Shown here piece after piece: positions 37,830 to 51,180 of a DNA stretch of 64,000 nucleotides. The notes beneath the pieces are model-generated. The model did no database searches, was not told where the DNA came from, and was given only the letters and a program-made list of their open reading frames with translations. Both the position numbers and the translations under genes were made by a program. Position 1 is the stretch's first letter. Each line of letters opens with the position of its first letter. Source of the DNA: Archivesica marissinica. Lineage: Eukaryota; Mollusca; Bivalvia; Venerida; Vesicomyidae. Location of the stretch: positions 16,862,759-16,926,758 of the forward strand of contig CM026390.1 in assembly GCA_014843695.1 (NCBI GenBank), read 5' to 3'.

Positions 37830-40800
37830 ACAGGTTCCAACCCCGCCACTGCAACTTCTACAGTCATCTATTACCTACAGGTTCCATCCCCGCCACTGCA
37901 ACTTCTACAGTCATCTATTACCTACAGGTTCCATCCCCGCCACTGCAACTTCTACAGTCATCTATTACCTACAGGTTCCATCCCCGCCACTGCAACTTCT
38001 ACAGTCATCTATTACCTACAGGTTCCATCCCCGCCACTGCAACTTCTACAGTCATCTATTACGTACAGGTTCCATCCCCGCCACTGCAACTTCTACAGTC
38101 ATCTATTACCTACAGGTTCCATCCCTGCCACTGCAACTTCTACAGTCATCTATTACGTACAGGTTCCATCCCCGCCACTGCAACTTCTACAGTCATCTAT
38201 TACCTACAGGTTCCATCCCCGCCACTGCAACTTCTACAGTCATCTATTACCTACAGGTTCCATCCCCGCCACTGCAACTTCTACAGTCATCTATTACCTA
38301 CAGGTTCCATCCCCGCCACTGCAACTTCTACAGTCATCTATTACCTACAGGTTCCATCCCCGCCACTGCAACTTCTACAGTCATCTATTACGTACAGGTT
38401 CCATCCCCGCCACTGCAACTTCTACAGTCATCTATTACCTACAGGTTCCATCCCCGCCACTGCAACTTCTACAGTCATCTATTACCTACAGGTTCCATCC
38501 CCGCCACTGCAACTTCTACAGTCATCTATTACCTACAGGTTCCATCCCCGCCACTGCAACTTCTACAGTCATCTATTACGTACAGGTTCCATCCCCGCCA
38601 CTGCAACTTCTACAGTCATCTATTACTACAGGTTCCATCCCGCCACTGCAACTTCTACTACAGGTTCCATCCCCCACTGCAACTCTAGTCATCTATTACC
38701 TACAGGTTCCATCCCCGCCACTGCAACTTCTACAGTCATCTATTACGTACAGGTTCCATCCCCGCCACTGCAACTTCTAGTCATCTATTACCTACAGGTT
38801 CCATCCCCGCCACTGCAACTTCTAGTCATCTATTACCTACAGGTTCCATCCCCGCCACTGCAACTTCTACAGTCATCTATTACCTACAGGTTCCATCCCC
38901 GCCACTGCAACTTCTACAGTCATCTATTACCTACAGGTTCCATCCCTGCCACTGCAACTTCTACAGTCATCTATTACGTACAGGTTCCATCCCCGCCACT
39001 GCAACTTCTACAGTCATCTATTACCTACAGGTTCCATCCCCGCCACTGCAACTTCTACAGTCATCTATTACCTACAGGTTCCATCCCTGCCACTGCAACT
39101 TCTACAGTCATCTATTACCTACAGGTTCCATCCCCGCCACTGCAACTTCTACAGTCATCTATTACCTACAGGTTCCATCCCCGCCACTGCAACTTCTACA
39201 GTCATCTATTACCTACAGGTTCCATCCCCGCCACTGCAACTTCTACAGTCATCTATTACCTACAGGTTCCATCCCCGCCACTGCAACTTCTACAGTCATC
39301 TATTACCTACAGGTTCCATCCCTGCCACTGCAACTTCTACAGTCATCTATTACCTACAGGTTCCATCCCCGCCACTGCAACTTCTACAGTCATCTATTAC
39401 CTACAGGTTCCATCCCTGCCACTGCAACTTCTACAGTCATCTATTACCTACAGGTTCCATCCCCGCCACTGCAACTTCTACAGTCATCTATTACGTACAG
39501 GTTCCATCCCCGCCACTGCAACTTCTACAGTCATCTATTACCTACAGGTTCCATCCCTGCCACTGCAACTTCTACAGTCATCTATTACCTACAGGTTCCA
39601 TCCCTGCCACTGCAACTTCTACAGTCATCTATTACGTACAGGTTCCATCCTTGCCACTGCAACTTCTACAGTCATCTATTACGTACAGGTTCCATCCCCG
39701 CCACTGCAACTTCTACAGTCATCTATTACCTACAGGTTCCATCCTTGCCACTGCAACTTCTACAGTCATCTATTACCTACAGGTTCCATCCCCGCCACTG
39801 CAACTTCTACAGTCATCTATTACGTACAGGTTCCATCCCCGCCACTGCAACTTCTACAGTCATCTATTACCTACAGGTTCCATCCCTGCCACTGCAACTT
39901 CTACAGTCATCTATTACCTACAGGTTCCATCCCTGCCACTGCAACTTCTACAGTCATCTATTACGTACAGGTTCCATCCCTGCCACTGCAACTTCTACAG
40001 TCATCTATTACGTACAGGTTCCATCCCCGCCACTGCAACTTCTACAGTCATCTATTACCTACAGGTTCCATCCCTGCCACTGCAACTTCTACAGTCATCT
40101 ATTACCTACAGGTTCCATCCCCGCCACTGCAACTTCTACAGTCATCTATTACCTACAGGTTCCATCCCTGCCACTGCAACTTCTACAGTCATCTATTACC
40201 TACAGGTTCCATCCCTGCCACTGCAACTTCTACAGTCATCTATTACCTACAGGTTCCATCCCTGCCACTGCAACTTCTACAGTCATCTATTACCTACAGG
40301 TTCCATCCCCGCCACTGCAACTTCTACAGTCATCTATTACCTACAGGTTCCATCCCCGCCACTGCAACTTCTACAGTCATCTATTACCTACAGGTTCCAT
40401 CCCCGCCACTGCAACTTCTACAGTCATCTATTACCTACAGGTTCCATCCCTGCCACTGCAACTTCTACAGTCATCTATTACCTACAGGTTCCATCCCTGC
40501 CACTGCAACTTCTACAGTCATCTATTACCTACAGGTTCCATCCCTGCCACTGCAACTTCTACAGTCATCTATTACCTACAGGTTCCATCCCTGCCACTGC
40601 AACTTCTACAGTCATCTATTACCTACAGGTTCCATCCCTGCCACTGCAACTTCTACAGTCATCTATTACAGGTTCCATCCCCGCCACTGCAACTTCTACA
40701 GTCATCTATTACCTACAGGTTCCATCCCTGCCACTGCAACTTCTACAGTCATCTATTACCTACAGGTTCCATCCCTGCCACTGCAACTTCTACAGTCATC

Positions 40801-41133
40801 TATTACGTACAGGTTCCATCCCCGCCACTGCAACTTCTACAGTCATCTATTACCTACAGGTTCCATCCCTGCCACTGCAACTTCTACAGTCATCTATTAC
40901 CTACAGGTTCCATCCCTGCCACTGCAACTTCTACAGTCATCTATTACCTACAGGTTCCATCCCTGCCACTGCAACTTCTACAGTCATCTATTACGTACAG
41001 GTTCCATCCCCGCCACTGCAACTTCTACAGTCATCTATTACCTACAGGTTCCATCCTTGCCACTGCAACTTCTACAGTCATCTATTACTAGGTTCCATCC
41101 CTGCCACTGCAACTTCTACAGTCATCTATTACC
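37830..41133. repeat. 47-bp minisatellite, about 70 copies (3.3 kb)
   Basis: The unit is ACAGGTTCCATCCCCGCCAC plus TGCAACTTCTACAGTCATCT and ATTACCT. CCCCGCC/CCCTGCC and ACCTAC/ACGTAC variants are interspersed. No plus-strand frame of the unit contains a stop, and since 47 is not a multiple of three the translation cycles through all frames, giving a 1,137-codon open frame that is an artefact. Units with deletions cluster near 38,630-38,830. Confidence 0.97.
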
Positions 41134-41425
41134 TAGTATTACCAACAATCATTTGTTGGCATCTGTGGTCCAGATTATTTGTAATGTGGCATTAATCATT
41201 GAATCATTTTATGTATATTTATGGTGTATTACAATTTAAATGACCCCAACGTCTAACTATATGTCCGATGTATCCCTAATATGGTGTTTTATATGGTAAT
41301 TTAAATGACCCCAACGTCTAACTATATGTCCGGTGTATCCCCTAATCAATGAACGACACTTGTTTGATTCAGTGTATGATCGAATTATATTGCACCGAAT
41401 GAACACTGAAAGTGTTATCATTGAG
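41134..41425. repeat. Unique linker with a ~65-bp duplication
   Basis: TAATTTAAATGACCCCAACG and CTAACTATATGTCCG occur twice in tandem (about 41,230 and 41,298). The rest is unique, with no gene seen. Confidence 0.6.
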
Positions 41426-41974
41426 TGACTAGCCACAAGTGATAATAATAACCTTCTATGTTCACGAGTGACTAGCCACAAGTGATAATAATAACTTTCT
41501 ATGTTCACGAGTGACTAGCCACAAGTGATAATAATAACTTTCTATGTTCACGAGTGACTAGCCACAAGTGATAATAATAACTTTCTATGTTCACGAGTGA
41601 CTAGCCACAAGTGATAATAATAACTTTCTATGTTCACGAGTGACTAGCCACAAGTGATAATAATAACTTTCTATGTTCACGAGTGACTAGCCACAAGTGA
41701 TAATAATAACTTTCTATGTTCACGAGTGACTAGCCACAAGTGATAATAATAACTTTCTATGTTCACGAGTGACTAGCCACAAGTGATAATAATAACTTTC
41801 TATGTTCACGAGTGACTAGCCACAAGTGATAATAATAACTTTCTATGTTCACGAGTGACTAGCCACAAGTGATAATAATAACTTTCTATGTTCACGAGTG
41901 ACTAGCCACAAGTGATAATAATAACTTTCTATGTTCACGAGTGACTAGCCACAAGTGATAATAATAACTTTCTA
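41426..41974. repeat. 43-bp minisatellite running into the assembly gap
   Basis: At least 12-13 near-identical units of GAGTGACTAGCCACAAGTGA plus TAATAATAACTTTCTATGTT and CAC. It is cut off by the N run, so its true length is unknown. TAATAATAA supplies stops in all plus frames. Confidence 0.96.
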
Positions 41975-42974
41975 NNNNNNNNNNNNNNNNNNNNNNNNNN
42001 NNNNNNNNNNNNNNNNNNNNNNNNNNNNNNNNNNNNNNNNNNNNNNNNNNNNNNNNNNNNNNNNNNNNNNNNNNNNNNNNNNNNNNNNNNNNNNNNNNNN
42101 NNNNNNNNNNNNNNNNNNNNNNNNNNNNNNNNNNNNNNNNNNNNNNNNNNNNNNNNNNNNNNNNNNNNNNNNNNNNNNNNNNNNNNNNNNNNNNNNNNNN
42201 NNNNNNNNNNNNNNNNNNNNNNNNNNNNNNNNNNNNNNNNNNNNNNNNNNNNNNNNNNNNNNNNNNNNNNNNNNNNNNNNNNNNNNNNNNNNNNNNNNNN
42301 NNNNNNNNNNNNNNNNNNNNNNNNNNNNNNNNNNNNNNNNNNNNNNNNNNNNNNNNNNNNNNNNNNNNNNNNNNNNNNNNNNNNNNNNNNNNNNNNNNNN
42401 NNNNNNNNNNNNNNNNNNNNNNNNNNNNNNNNNNNNNNNNNNNNNNNNNNNNNNNNNNNNNNNNNNNNNNNNNNNNNNNNNNNNNNNNNNNNNNNNNNNN
42501 NNNNNNNNNNNNNNNNNNNNNNNNNNNNNNNNNNNNNNNNNNNNNNNNNNNNNNNNNNNNNNNNNNNNNNNNNNNNNNNNNNNNNNNNNNNNNNNNNNNN
42601 NNNNNNNNNNNNNNNNNNNNNNNNNNNNNNNNNNNNNNNNNNNNNNNNNNNNNNNNNNNNNNNNNNNNNNNNNNNNNNNNNNNNNNNNNNNNNNNNNNNN
42701 NNNNNNNNNNNNNNNNNNNNNNNNNNNNNNNNNNNNNNNNNNNNNNNNNNNNNNNNNNNNNNNNNNNNNNNNNNNNNNNNNNNNNNNNNNNNNNNNNNNN
42801 NNNNNNNNNNNNNNNNNNNNNNNNNNNNNNNNNNNNNNNNNNNNNNNNNNNNNNNNNNNNNNNNNNNNNNNNNNNNNNNNNNNNNNNNNNNNNNNNNNNN
42901 NNNNNNNNNNNNNNNNNNNNNNNNNNNNNNNNNNNNNNNNNNNNNNNNNNNNNNNNNNNNNNNNNNNNNNNNNN
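41975..42974. other. Assembly gap of exactly 1,000 N
   Basis: The round length suggests a placeholder, not a measured size. A 43-bp array lies on the left and a 23-bp array on the right, so the assembly broke between two tandem arrays and the missing DNA may be long. Confidence 0.99.
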
Positions 42975-45900
42975 TACCTGGTGGAGAGTGCACGAGATAC
43001 CTGATGGAGAGTGCACGATATACCTGGTGGAGAGTGCACGAGATACCTGGTGGAGAGTGCACGAGATACCTGGTGGAGAGTGCACGAGATACCTGGTGGA
43101 GAGTGCACGAGATACCTGATGGAGAGTGCACGAGATACCTGGTGGAGAGTGCATGAGATACCTGGTGGAGAGTGCACGAGATACCTGGTGGAGAGTGCAC
43201 GAGATACTGGTGGAGAGTGCACGAGATACCTGGTGGAGAGTGCACGAGACCGTGGAAGTCACGAATACCTGGTGGAGAGTGCACGATATACCTGGTGGAG
43301 AGTGCACGAGATACCTGGTGGAGAGTGCACGAGATACCTGGTGGAGAGTGCACGAGATACCTGGTGGAGAGTGCACGAGATACCTGGTGGAGAGTGCACG
43401 AGATACCTGGTGGAGAGTGCACGAGATACCTGGTGGAGAGTGCACGAGATACCTGATGGAGAGTGCATGAGATACCTGGTGGAGAGTGCACGAGATACAT
43501 GGTGGAGAGTGCACGAGATACCTGGTGGAGAGTGCACGAGATACCTGGTGGAGAGTGCACGAGATACCTGGTGGAGAGTGCACGAGATACCTGGTGGAGA
43601 GTGCACGAGATACCTGGTGGAGAGTGCACGAGATACATGGTGGAGAGTGCACGAGATACCTGGTGGAGAGTGCACGAGATACCTGATGGAGAGTGCACGA
43701 GATACCTGGTGGAGAGTGCACGAGATACCTGGTGGAGAGTGCACGAGATACCTGGTGGAGAGTGCACGAGATACCTGGTGGAGAGTGCACGAGATACCTG
43801 GTGGAGAGTGCACGAGATACCTGGTGGAGAGTGCACGAGATACCTGGTGGAGAGTGCACGAGATACCTGGTGGAGAGTGCACGAGATACCTGGTGGAGAG
43901 TGCACGAGATACCTGGTGGAGAGTGCACGAGATACCTGGTGGAGAGTGCACGAGATACCTGGTGGAGAGTGCACGAGATACCTGGTGGAGAGTGCACGAG
44001 ATACCTGTGGAGAGTGCACGAGATACCTGGTGGAGAGTGCACGAGATACCTGGTGGAGAGTGCACGATATACCTGGTGGAGAGTGCACGAGATACCTGAT
44101 GGAGAGTGCACGAGATACCTGGTGGAGAGTGCACGAGATACCTGGTGGAGAGTGCACGAGATACCTGGTGGAGAGTGCACGAGATACCTGGTGGAGAGTG
44201 CACGAGATACCTGGTGGAGAGTGCACGAGATACCTGGTGGAGAGTGCACGAGATACCTGGTGGAGAGTGCACGAATACCGGTGGAGAGTGCACGATATAT
44301 CTGGTGGAGAGTGCACGAGATACCTGGTGGAGTGTGCACGAGATACCTGGTGGAGAGTGCACGAGATACCTGGTGGAGTGTGCACGATATACCTGGTGGA
44401 GAGTGCACGAGATACCTGGTGGAGAGTGCACGAGATACCTGGTGGAGAGTGCACGAGATACATGATGGAGAGTGCACGAGATACCTGGTGGAGAGTGCAC
44501 GAGATACCTGGTGGAGAGTGCACGAGATACATGGTGGAGAGTGCACGAGATACCTGGTGGAGAGTGCACGAGATACCTGGTGGAGAGTGCACGAGATACC
44601 TGGTGGAGAGTGCACGAGATACCTGATGGAGTGCACGAATAAGGTGGACAGTGCACGAGATACCTGGTGGAGAGTGCACGAGATACCTGGTGGACAGTGC
44701 ACGATACCGGTGGAAGTGCCAGATACCTGTGGAGAGTGCACGAGATACCTGGTGGAGAGTGCACGAGATACCTGGTGGAGAGTGCACGAGATACCTGATG
44801 GAGAGTGCACGAGATACCTGGTGGAGAGTGCACGAGATACCTGGTGGAGAGTGCACGAGATACCTGGTGGAGAGTGCACGAGATACCTGGTGGAGAGTGC
44901 ACGAGATACCTGGTGGAGAGTGCACGAGATACCTGGTGGAGAGTGCACGAGATACCTGGTGGAGAGTGCACGAGATACCTGGTGGAGAGTGCACGAGATA
45001 CCTGGTGGAGAGTGCACGAGATACCTGGTGGAGAGTGCACGAGATACCTGGTGGAGAGTGCACGAGATACCTGGTGGAGAGTGCACGAGATACCTGGTGG
45101 AGAGTGCACGAGATACCTGGTGGAGAGTGCACGAGATACCTGGTGGAGAGTGCACGAGATACCTGGTGGAGAGTGCACGAGATACCTGGTGGAGAGTGCA
45201 CGAGATACCTGATGGAGAGTGCACGAGATACCTGGTGGAGTGCACGAGATACTGGTGGAGAGTGCACGAGATACATGGTGGAGAGTGCACGAGATACCTG
45301 GTGGAGAGTGCACGAGATACCTGGTGGACAGTGCACGAGATACCTGGTGGAGAGTGCACGAGATACCTGGTGGACAGTGCACGATATACCTGGTGGACAG
45401 TGCACGAGATACCTGGTGGAGAGTGCACGATATACCTGGTGGACAGTGCACGAGATACCTGGTGGAGAGTGCACGAGATACCTGGTGGACAGTGCACGGT
45501 ATACCGGTGGACAGTGCCGAGATACCTGGTGGAGAGTGCACGATATACCTGGTGGACAGTGCACGAGATACCTGGTGGAGAGTGCACGAGATACCTGGTG
45601 GAGTGTGCACGAGATACATGTGGAGAGTGCACGAGATACCTGGTGGAGAGTGCACGATATACCTGGTGGACAGTGCACGAGATACCTGGTGGAGAGTGCA
45701 CGAGATACCTGGTGGAGAGTGCACGAGATACCTGGTGGAGAGTGCACGAGATACCTAGTGGAGAGTGCACGAGATACCTGGTGGAGAGTGCACGAGATAC
45801 TGGTGGAGAGTGCACGAGATACCTGGTGGAGAGTGCACGAGATATCTGAGAGAGTGCACGAGATACCTGGTGGAGAGTGCACGAGATACTTGGTGGAGAG

Positions 45901-47160
45901 TGCACGAGATACCTGATGGAGAGTGCACGAGATACCTGGTGGAGAGTGCACGAGATACCTGGTGGAGAGTGCACGATATACCTGGTGGAGAGTGCACGAG
46001 ATACCTGGTGGAACAGTGCACGAGATACTGGTGGAGTGTGCACGAGATACCTGGTGGAGTGTGCACGATACCTGGTGGAAGTGCACGAGATACCTGGTGG
46101 AGAGTGCACGAGATACCTGGTGGACAGTGCACGATATACTGGTGGAGAGTGCACGAGATACATGGTGGAGAGTGCACGAGATACATGTGGAGAGTGCACG
46201 AGATACCTGGTGGAGAGTGCACGAGATACATGGTGGAGAGTGCACGAGATACCTGGTGGAGAGTGCACGAGATACATGGTGGAGAGTGCACGAGATACAT
46301 GGTGGAGTGTGCACGAGATACCTGGTGGAGTGTGCACGAGATACCTGGTGGACAGTGCCGAGATACCTGGTAGAGAGTGCACGAGATACCCGGTGGAGAG
46401 TGCACGAGATACCTTGTGGAGAGTGCACGAGATATCTGGTGGACAGTGCACGAGATACCTGGTGGAGAGTGCACGAGATACCTGGTGGACAGTGCACGAG
46501 ATACCTGGTGGAGAGTGCACGAGATACCTGGTGGAGAGTGCACGAGATACCTGGTGGAGAGTGCACGAGATACCTGGTGGAGAGTGCACGAGATATGGTG
46601 GACAGTGCACGATACCTGGGGAAGTGCACGAGTTACTGGGGAGGTGCACGAGATACATGGTGGACAGTGCACGAGATACCTGGTGGACAGTGCACGAGTT
46701 ACCTGGTGGAGTGTGCACGAGATACCTGGTGGACAGTGCACGAGATACGTGATGGACAGTGCACGAGATACCTGGAGAGTGCACGAGATACCTGGTGGAG
46801 AGTGCACGAGATAGGAGAGTGCACGAGATACATGATGGGGGAGTGCACGAGATACCTGGTGGACAGTGCACGATATACCTGGTGGAGAGTGCACCAGATA
46901 CATGATGGAGAGTGTACGAGCTACCTGGTGGACAGTGCACGAGATGCATGGTGGACTGTGCACGAGTTACCTGATGGAGAGTGTACGAGATACCTGGTGG
47001 ACAGTGCACGAGATACATGGTGGACAGTGCACGAGATACCTGGTGGACAGTGCATGAGATACCTGGTGGACAGTGCACGAGATACCTGGTGGACAGTGCA
47101 CGAGATACCTGGTGGACAGTGCACGAGATACCTGGTGAACAGTGCACTAGATACCTGGTG
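42975..47160. repeat. 23-bp minisatellite block 1, about 180 copies (4.2 kb)
   Basis: The unit is GAGATACCTGGTGGAGAGTG plus CAC. The left 2.5 kb is very homogeneous; from about 45,300 rightward GGACAGTG, GATATACC and other variants increase. On the minus strand each unit contains CTCCACCAGGTATCTCG, a plausible splice-donor shape. Frames of up to 1,773 codons (running through the gap) are artefacts. Confidence 0.97.
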
Positions 47161-47341
47161 CTGATGTAGCGGAATAACATATTATGTTGCGCAATGCTGC
47201 ACGCCAGAATCATACGAGAAATCTCACACCAGCATTAGTTATCTCTATTTATCCGCCATAGTTCATATAATATTGCACGATTGTGTCTATGGTATATCGA
47301 GATATAAATCAACCACACAATATTTAAGTGACATCAGAGTG
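47161..47341. repeat. Spacer copy 1 of the 23-bp macro-repeat
   Basis: About 181 bp of unique-looking sequence starting GCTGATGTAGCGGAATAACA and ending TTAAGTGACATCAGAG. It recurs at 48,473 and 49,385 with very few differences. A palindrome TATGGTATATCGAGATATA lies inside. I see no clear gene in it. Confidence 0.93.
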
Positions 47342-48472
47342 GTGGAGAGTGCACGAGATACTTGGTGGAGAGTGTACGAGATACCTGGTGGAGAGTGCAC
47401 GAGATATCTGATGGAGAGTGCACGAGATACCTGGTGGAGAGTGCACGAGATACTTGGTGGAGAGTGCACGAGATACCTGATGGAGAGTGCACGAGATACC
47501 TGGTGGAGAGTGCACGCGATACATGGTGGAGAGTGCACGATATACATGGTGGAGTGTGCACGAGATACCTGGTGGAGTGTGCACGAGATACCTGGTGGAC
47601 AGTGCACGAGATACCTGGTAGAGAGTGCACGAGATACCCGGTGGAGAGTGCACGAGATACCTTGTGGAGAGTGCACGAGATATCTGGTGGACAGTGCACG
47701 AGATACCTGGTGGAGAGTGCACAAGATACCTGGTGGACAGTGCACGAGATACCGGTGGACAGTGCACGATATACCTGGTGGAGAGTGCACGAGATACCTG
47801 GTGGACAGTGCACGAGGTACCTGGTGGAGAGTGCACGCGATACCTGGTGGAGATTACACGAGATACCTGGTGGAGAGTGCACGAGCTACCTGGTGGAGAC
47901 AAACTTGGAAGTGCACGAGATACATGGTGGACAGTGCACGAGTTACCTGGTGGAGTGTGCACGAGATACCTGGTGGACAGTGCACGAGATACTGGTGGAC
48001 AGTGCACGAGTTATATGGTGGAGTGTGCACGAGATACCTGGTGGACAGTGCACGAGATACTTGATGGACAGTGCACGAGATACCTGGAGAGTGCACGAGA
48101 TACCTGGTGGAGAGTGCACGAGATAGGAGAGTGCACGAGATACATGATGGGGGAGTGCACGAGATACCTGGTGGACAGTGCACGATATACCTGGTGGAGA
48201 GTGCACCAGATACATGATGGAGAGTGTACGAGCTACCTGGTGGACAGTGCACGAGATACATGGTGCACAGTGCACGAGTTACCTGATGGAGAGTGTACGA
48301 GATACCTGGTGGACAGTGCACGAGATACCTGGTGGACAGTGCACGAGATACCTGGTGGACAGTGCATGAGATACCGGGTGGACAGTGCACGAGATACCTG
48401 GTGGACAGTGCACGAGATACCTGGTGGACAGTGCACGAGATACATGTTGAACAGTGCACTAGATACCTGGTG
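47342..48472. repeat. 23-bp array block 2 (1.13 kb)
   Basis: It has the same unit as block 1. The order of variant units in its right part (a short GATAGGAGAGTG unit, then ATGATGGGGGAGTG, then GTGCACCAGATAC) repeats that near 46,810-46,930 and 49,035-49,160. Blocks therefore arose by duplication of array plus spacer. Confidence 0.95.
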
Positions 48473-48655
48473 CTGATGTAGCGGAATAACATATTATGTT
48501 GCGCAATGCTACACGCCAGAATCATACGAGAAATCTCACACCAGCATTAGTTATCTCTATTTATCCGCCATAGTTCATGTAATATTGCACGATTGTGTCT
48601 ATGGTATATCGAGATATAAATCAACCACACAATAATTAAGTGACATCAGAGTGGT
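48473..48655. repeat. Spacer copy 2 of the 23-bp macro-repeat
   Basis: Nearly identical to the spacer at 47,161, with single-base changes such as GCTACACGCC for GCTGCACGCC and AATAATTAAG for AATATTTAAG. Confidence 0.93.
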
Positions 48656-49384
48656 GGAGAGTGCACGAGATATCTGGTGGACAGTGCACGAGATACCTGG
48701 TGGAGAGTGCACGAGATACCTGGTGGACAGTGCACGAGATACCTGGTGGACAGTGCACGATATACATGGTGGAGAGTGCACGAGCTTCCTGGTGGAGAGT
48801 GCACGAGATACATGATGGACAGTGCACGAGATACCTGGTGGACAGTGCACGAGTTACCTGGTGGAGTGTGCACGAGATACCTGGTGGACAGTGCACGAGA
48901 TACCTGGTGGACAGTGCACGAGTTATATGGTGGAGTGTGCACGAGATACCTGGTGGACAGTGCACGAGATACTTGATGGACAGTGCACGAGATACCTGGA
49001 GAGTGCACGAGATACCTGGTGGAGAGTGCACGAGATAGGAGAGTGCACGAGATACATGATGGGGGAGTGCACGAGATACCTGGTGGACAGTGCACGATAT
49101 ACCTGGTGGAGAGTGTACGAGATACATGATGGAGAGTGTACGAGCTACCTGGTGGACAGTGCACGAGATACATGGTGGACAGTGCACGAGTTACCTGATG
49201 GAGAGTGTACGAGATACCTGGTGGACAGTGCACGAGATACCTGGTGGACAGTGCACGAGATACCTGGTGGAGAGTGCACGAGATACCTGGTGGACAGTGC
49301 ACGAGATACCTGGTGGACAGTGCACTAGATACCTGGTGGACAGTGCACGAGATACATGTTGAACAGTGCACTAGATACCTGGTG
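48656..49384. repeat. 23-bp array block 3 (0.73 kb)
   Basis: The shortest block, rich in GGACAGTG variants. It shares the diagnostic irregular units with blocks 1 and 2. Confidence 0.95.
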
Positions 49385-49562
49385 CTGATGTAGCGGAATA
49401 ACATATTATGTTGCGCAATGCTGCACGCCAGAATCATACGAGAAATCTCACACCAGCATTAGTTATCTCTATTTATCCGCCATAGTTCATGTAATATTGC
49501 ACGATTGTGTCTATGGTATATCGAGATATAAATCAACCACACAATAATTAAGTGACATCAGA
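49385..49562. repeat. Spacer copy 3 of the 23-bp macro-repeat
   Basis: It matches spacers 1 and 2 up to GTGACATCAGA and then passes into unique DNA, marking the right edge of the duplicated domain. Confidence 0.93.
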
Positions 49563-50276
49563 CAGTAATATGATTTAATCACAGAAGCTTCGAAATTATC
49601 AAAAACCCGTAACACGTCTAGCATCTCTAGCTTCGCCCCCTCCACCATTAAATACATACAATAATAAAGTATATTTTAAAACCGAAATAATATATATGTA
49701 TCATCAACAACAACAACAACAACAAAAACGGTCGGATGGTTGTTATCCCGTCTTATATATATATAGTATACATAAAGATACATACAATTAATCTAAGCTA
49801 TGTATAGCCTTTGACAGACATAAACAGTTATGATATGGGTAGCTATCTAGAGTTTTAGAGAGACTTTTCAAGATTTATTGTATCTATGGTAACTGTGTTG
49901 TCCTCCAAATAATGTGTCGTCTAATTTCGCGACCAAAACAAACCATGGCCAAACATGTCTTCAATGAGTGTGCTCTTTCTGCATAGCATATTATATATAT
50001 ATATATACAATCCTATAAACCCTAAATAGTTCCCCCATAGCATAACCGTTCTGTAAAATATTAACATAAACTGTTATTATCGATATGGCGCCCAATAAAT
50101 AATATAGAGATTCATTACTTAAATATACATTTTCATACTCAATGTTCTATTTCTAAACATTGTAGTTGGGCCAATATTTAATTTAATAAAAAGAAGCGTG
50201 GTGACATTGCTTGTTGTTTTTAAAGTATTTTGGTGTTGTGGGTCAATATCTAGTACATTTTAGAAGACATAGCACT
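49563..50276. other. AT-rich unique sequence with microsatellites
   Basis: It contains a (CAA)n tract near 49,707-49,725 and short (TA)n tracts near 49,757 and 49,992. No coding exon or SINE was recognised. Confidence 0.55.
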
Positions 50277-50871
50277 TTAAAGCAGCATTACATCGTAATA
50301 AAGGATGTTTTGGGTAAAATATAAATACTAATGTGTGTGTGTTTACAAAAATCGAAATAGTCGCTCAGAAACGATAAAATTCCAATAAATTTAAACCGCC
50401 GTATATAAGCGAATTTGTTTATCAACACACGAAATACACAGCGCGCATGCGTGGAACAACAGAGGATGTAGAAAACAACGTATATATTTTGAACATGAAC
50501 GACTATCTATCTATCTTCCTCTAATGTCGAACCCCTCGCGGGAATGTAGAAATGTCCCTAAAATACTTAGCTAACAGAAGTATGAATCAACATATCAAGT
50601 AATTTAATTTAAAAGACACCGTGGGACAAATGCATTCTGAATGTAAACACGTGCGGACGATGCGTTCCGGTTGTAAACAAGTGCGTGACCGATAGACTCG
50701 GAAAGTCCTACTTTCGGTTTCGAGTTTGTTTTATCGCAAAAAAACACTGTTTACCAAATGAACATAAGCATACAAAGTATAATGTTAGAATGTGTAGCAG
50801 CATTGCTATCCATACGTAACATTTGAATGTTTCAAATATCGTTTATTTCATACGATGTAATGATGCTTTAA
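50277..50871. mobile_element. MITE-H copy 2 (TTAAAGC-ended)
   Basis: The ends TTAAAGCAGCATTACATCGT and ACGATGTAATGATGCTTTAA are inverted repeats. It is collinear with 17,614-18,236 apart from small indels, for example one GGACGATGC block fewer. Confidence 0.78.
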
Positions 50872-51180
50872 TATATACATATTTAGAGTTGTTGTTGGAG
50901 CATAATGAAGACTACAATAGAAAATCGGCTTAAAGATTCCCTATAATTCTCCGTTACGCTATTTAACTATGATAACATTATCAAAATCCTATTTAACAAC
51001 ACTGTGTAATAATTCGCAACACTGTGATATACTATAATACGTCCAATAATTAACGTTTTGCAAAGGTTTGCGGAAATTTGCACCTCACGTCTTTTTAGTA
51101 CATTCACGTGTGGTCAGGACTGGGCAGGATAAAACTGTCTTCGCTTGTAAACATAGAACCACTGCAAACGTATGCATACC
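50872..51180. other. Unique sequence left of the inverted array pair
   Basis: No gene was seen. The last 30 bp (ACCACTGCAAACGTATGCAT) match in inverted form the right flank of the array at 54.7-55.2 kb. Confidence 0.55.

Noticed and set aside
37830..41133. A splice-acceptor ladder (CTTCTACAG repeats) analogous to the donor ladders
   Set aside because: CAG after pyrimidines occurs in each unit, but no proven exon begins at the array edge, so the parallel cannot be supported.
37826..41239. A 1,137-codon plus-strand open frame
   Set aside because: It is a stop-free 47-bp repeat unit read through all three frames. It has no exon borders, domains or codon signature.
41892..47213. Minus-strand open frames of up to 1,773 codons
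   Set aside because: They run through 1,000 undetermined bases and consist only of 23-bp repeat translation (variations of SRALSTRYLVH).
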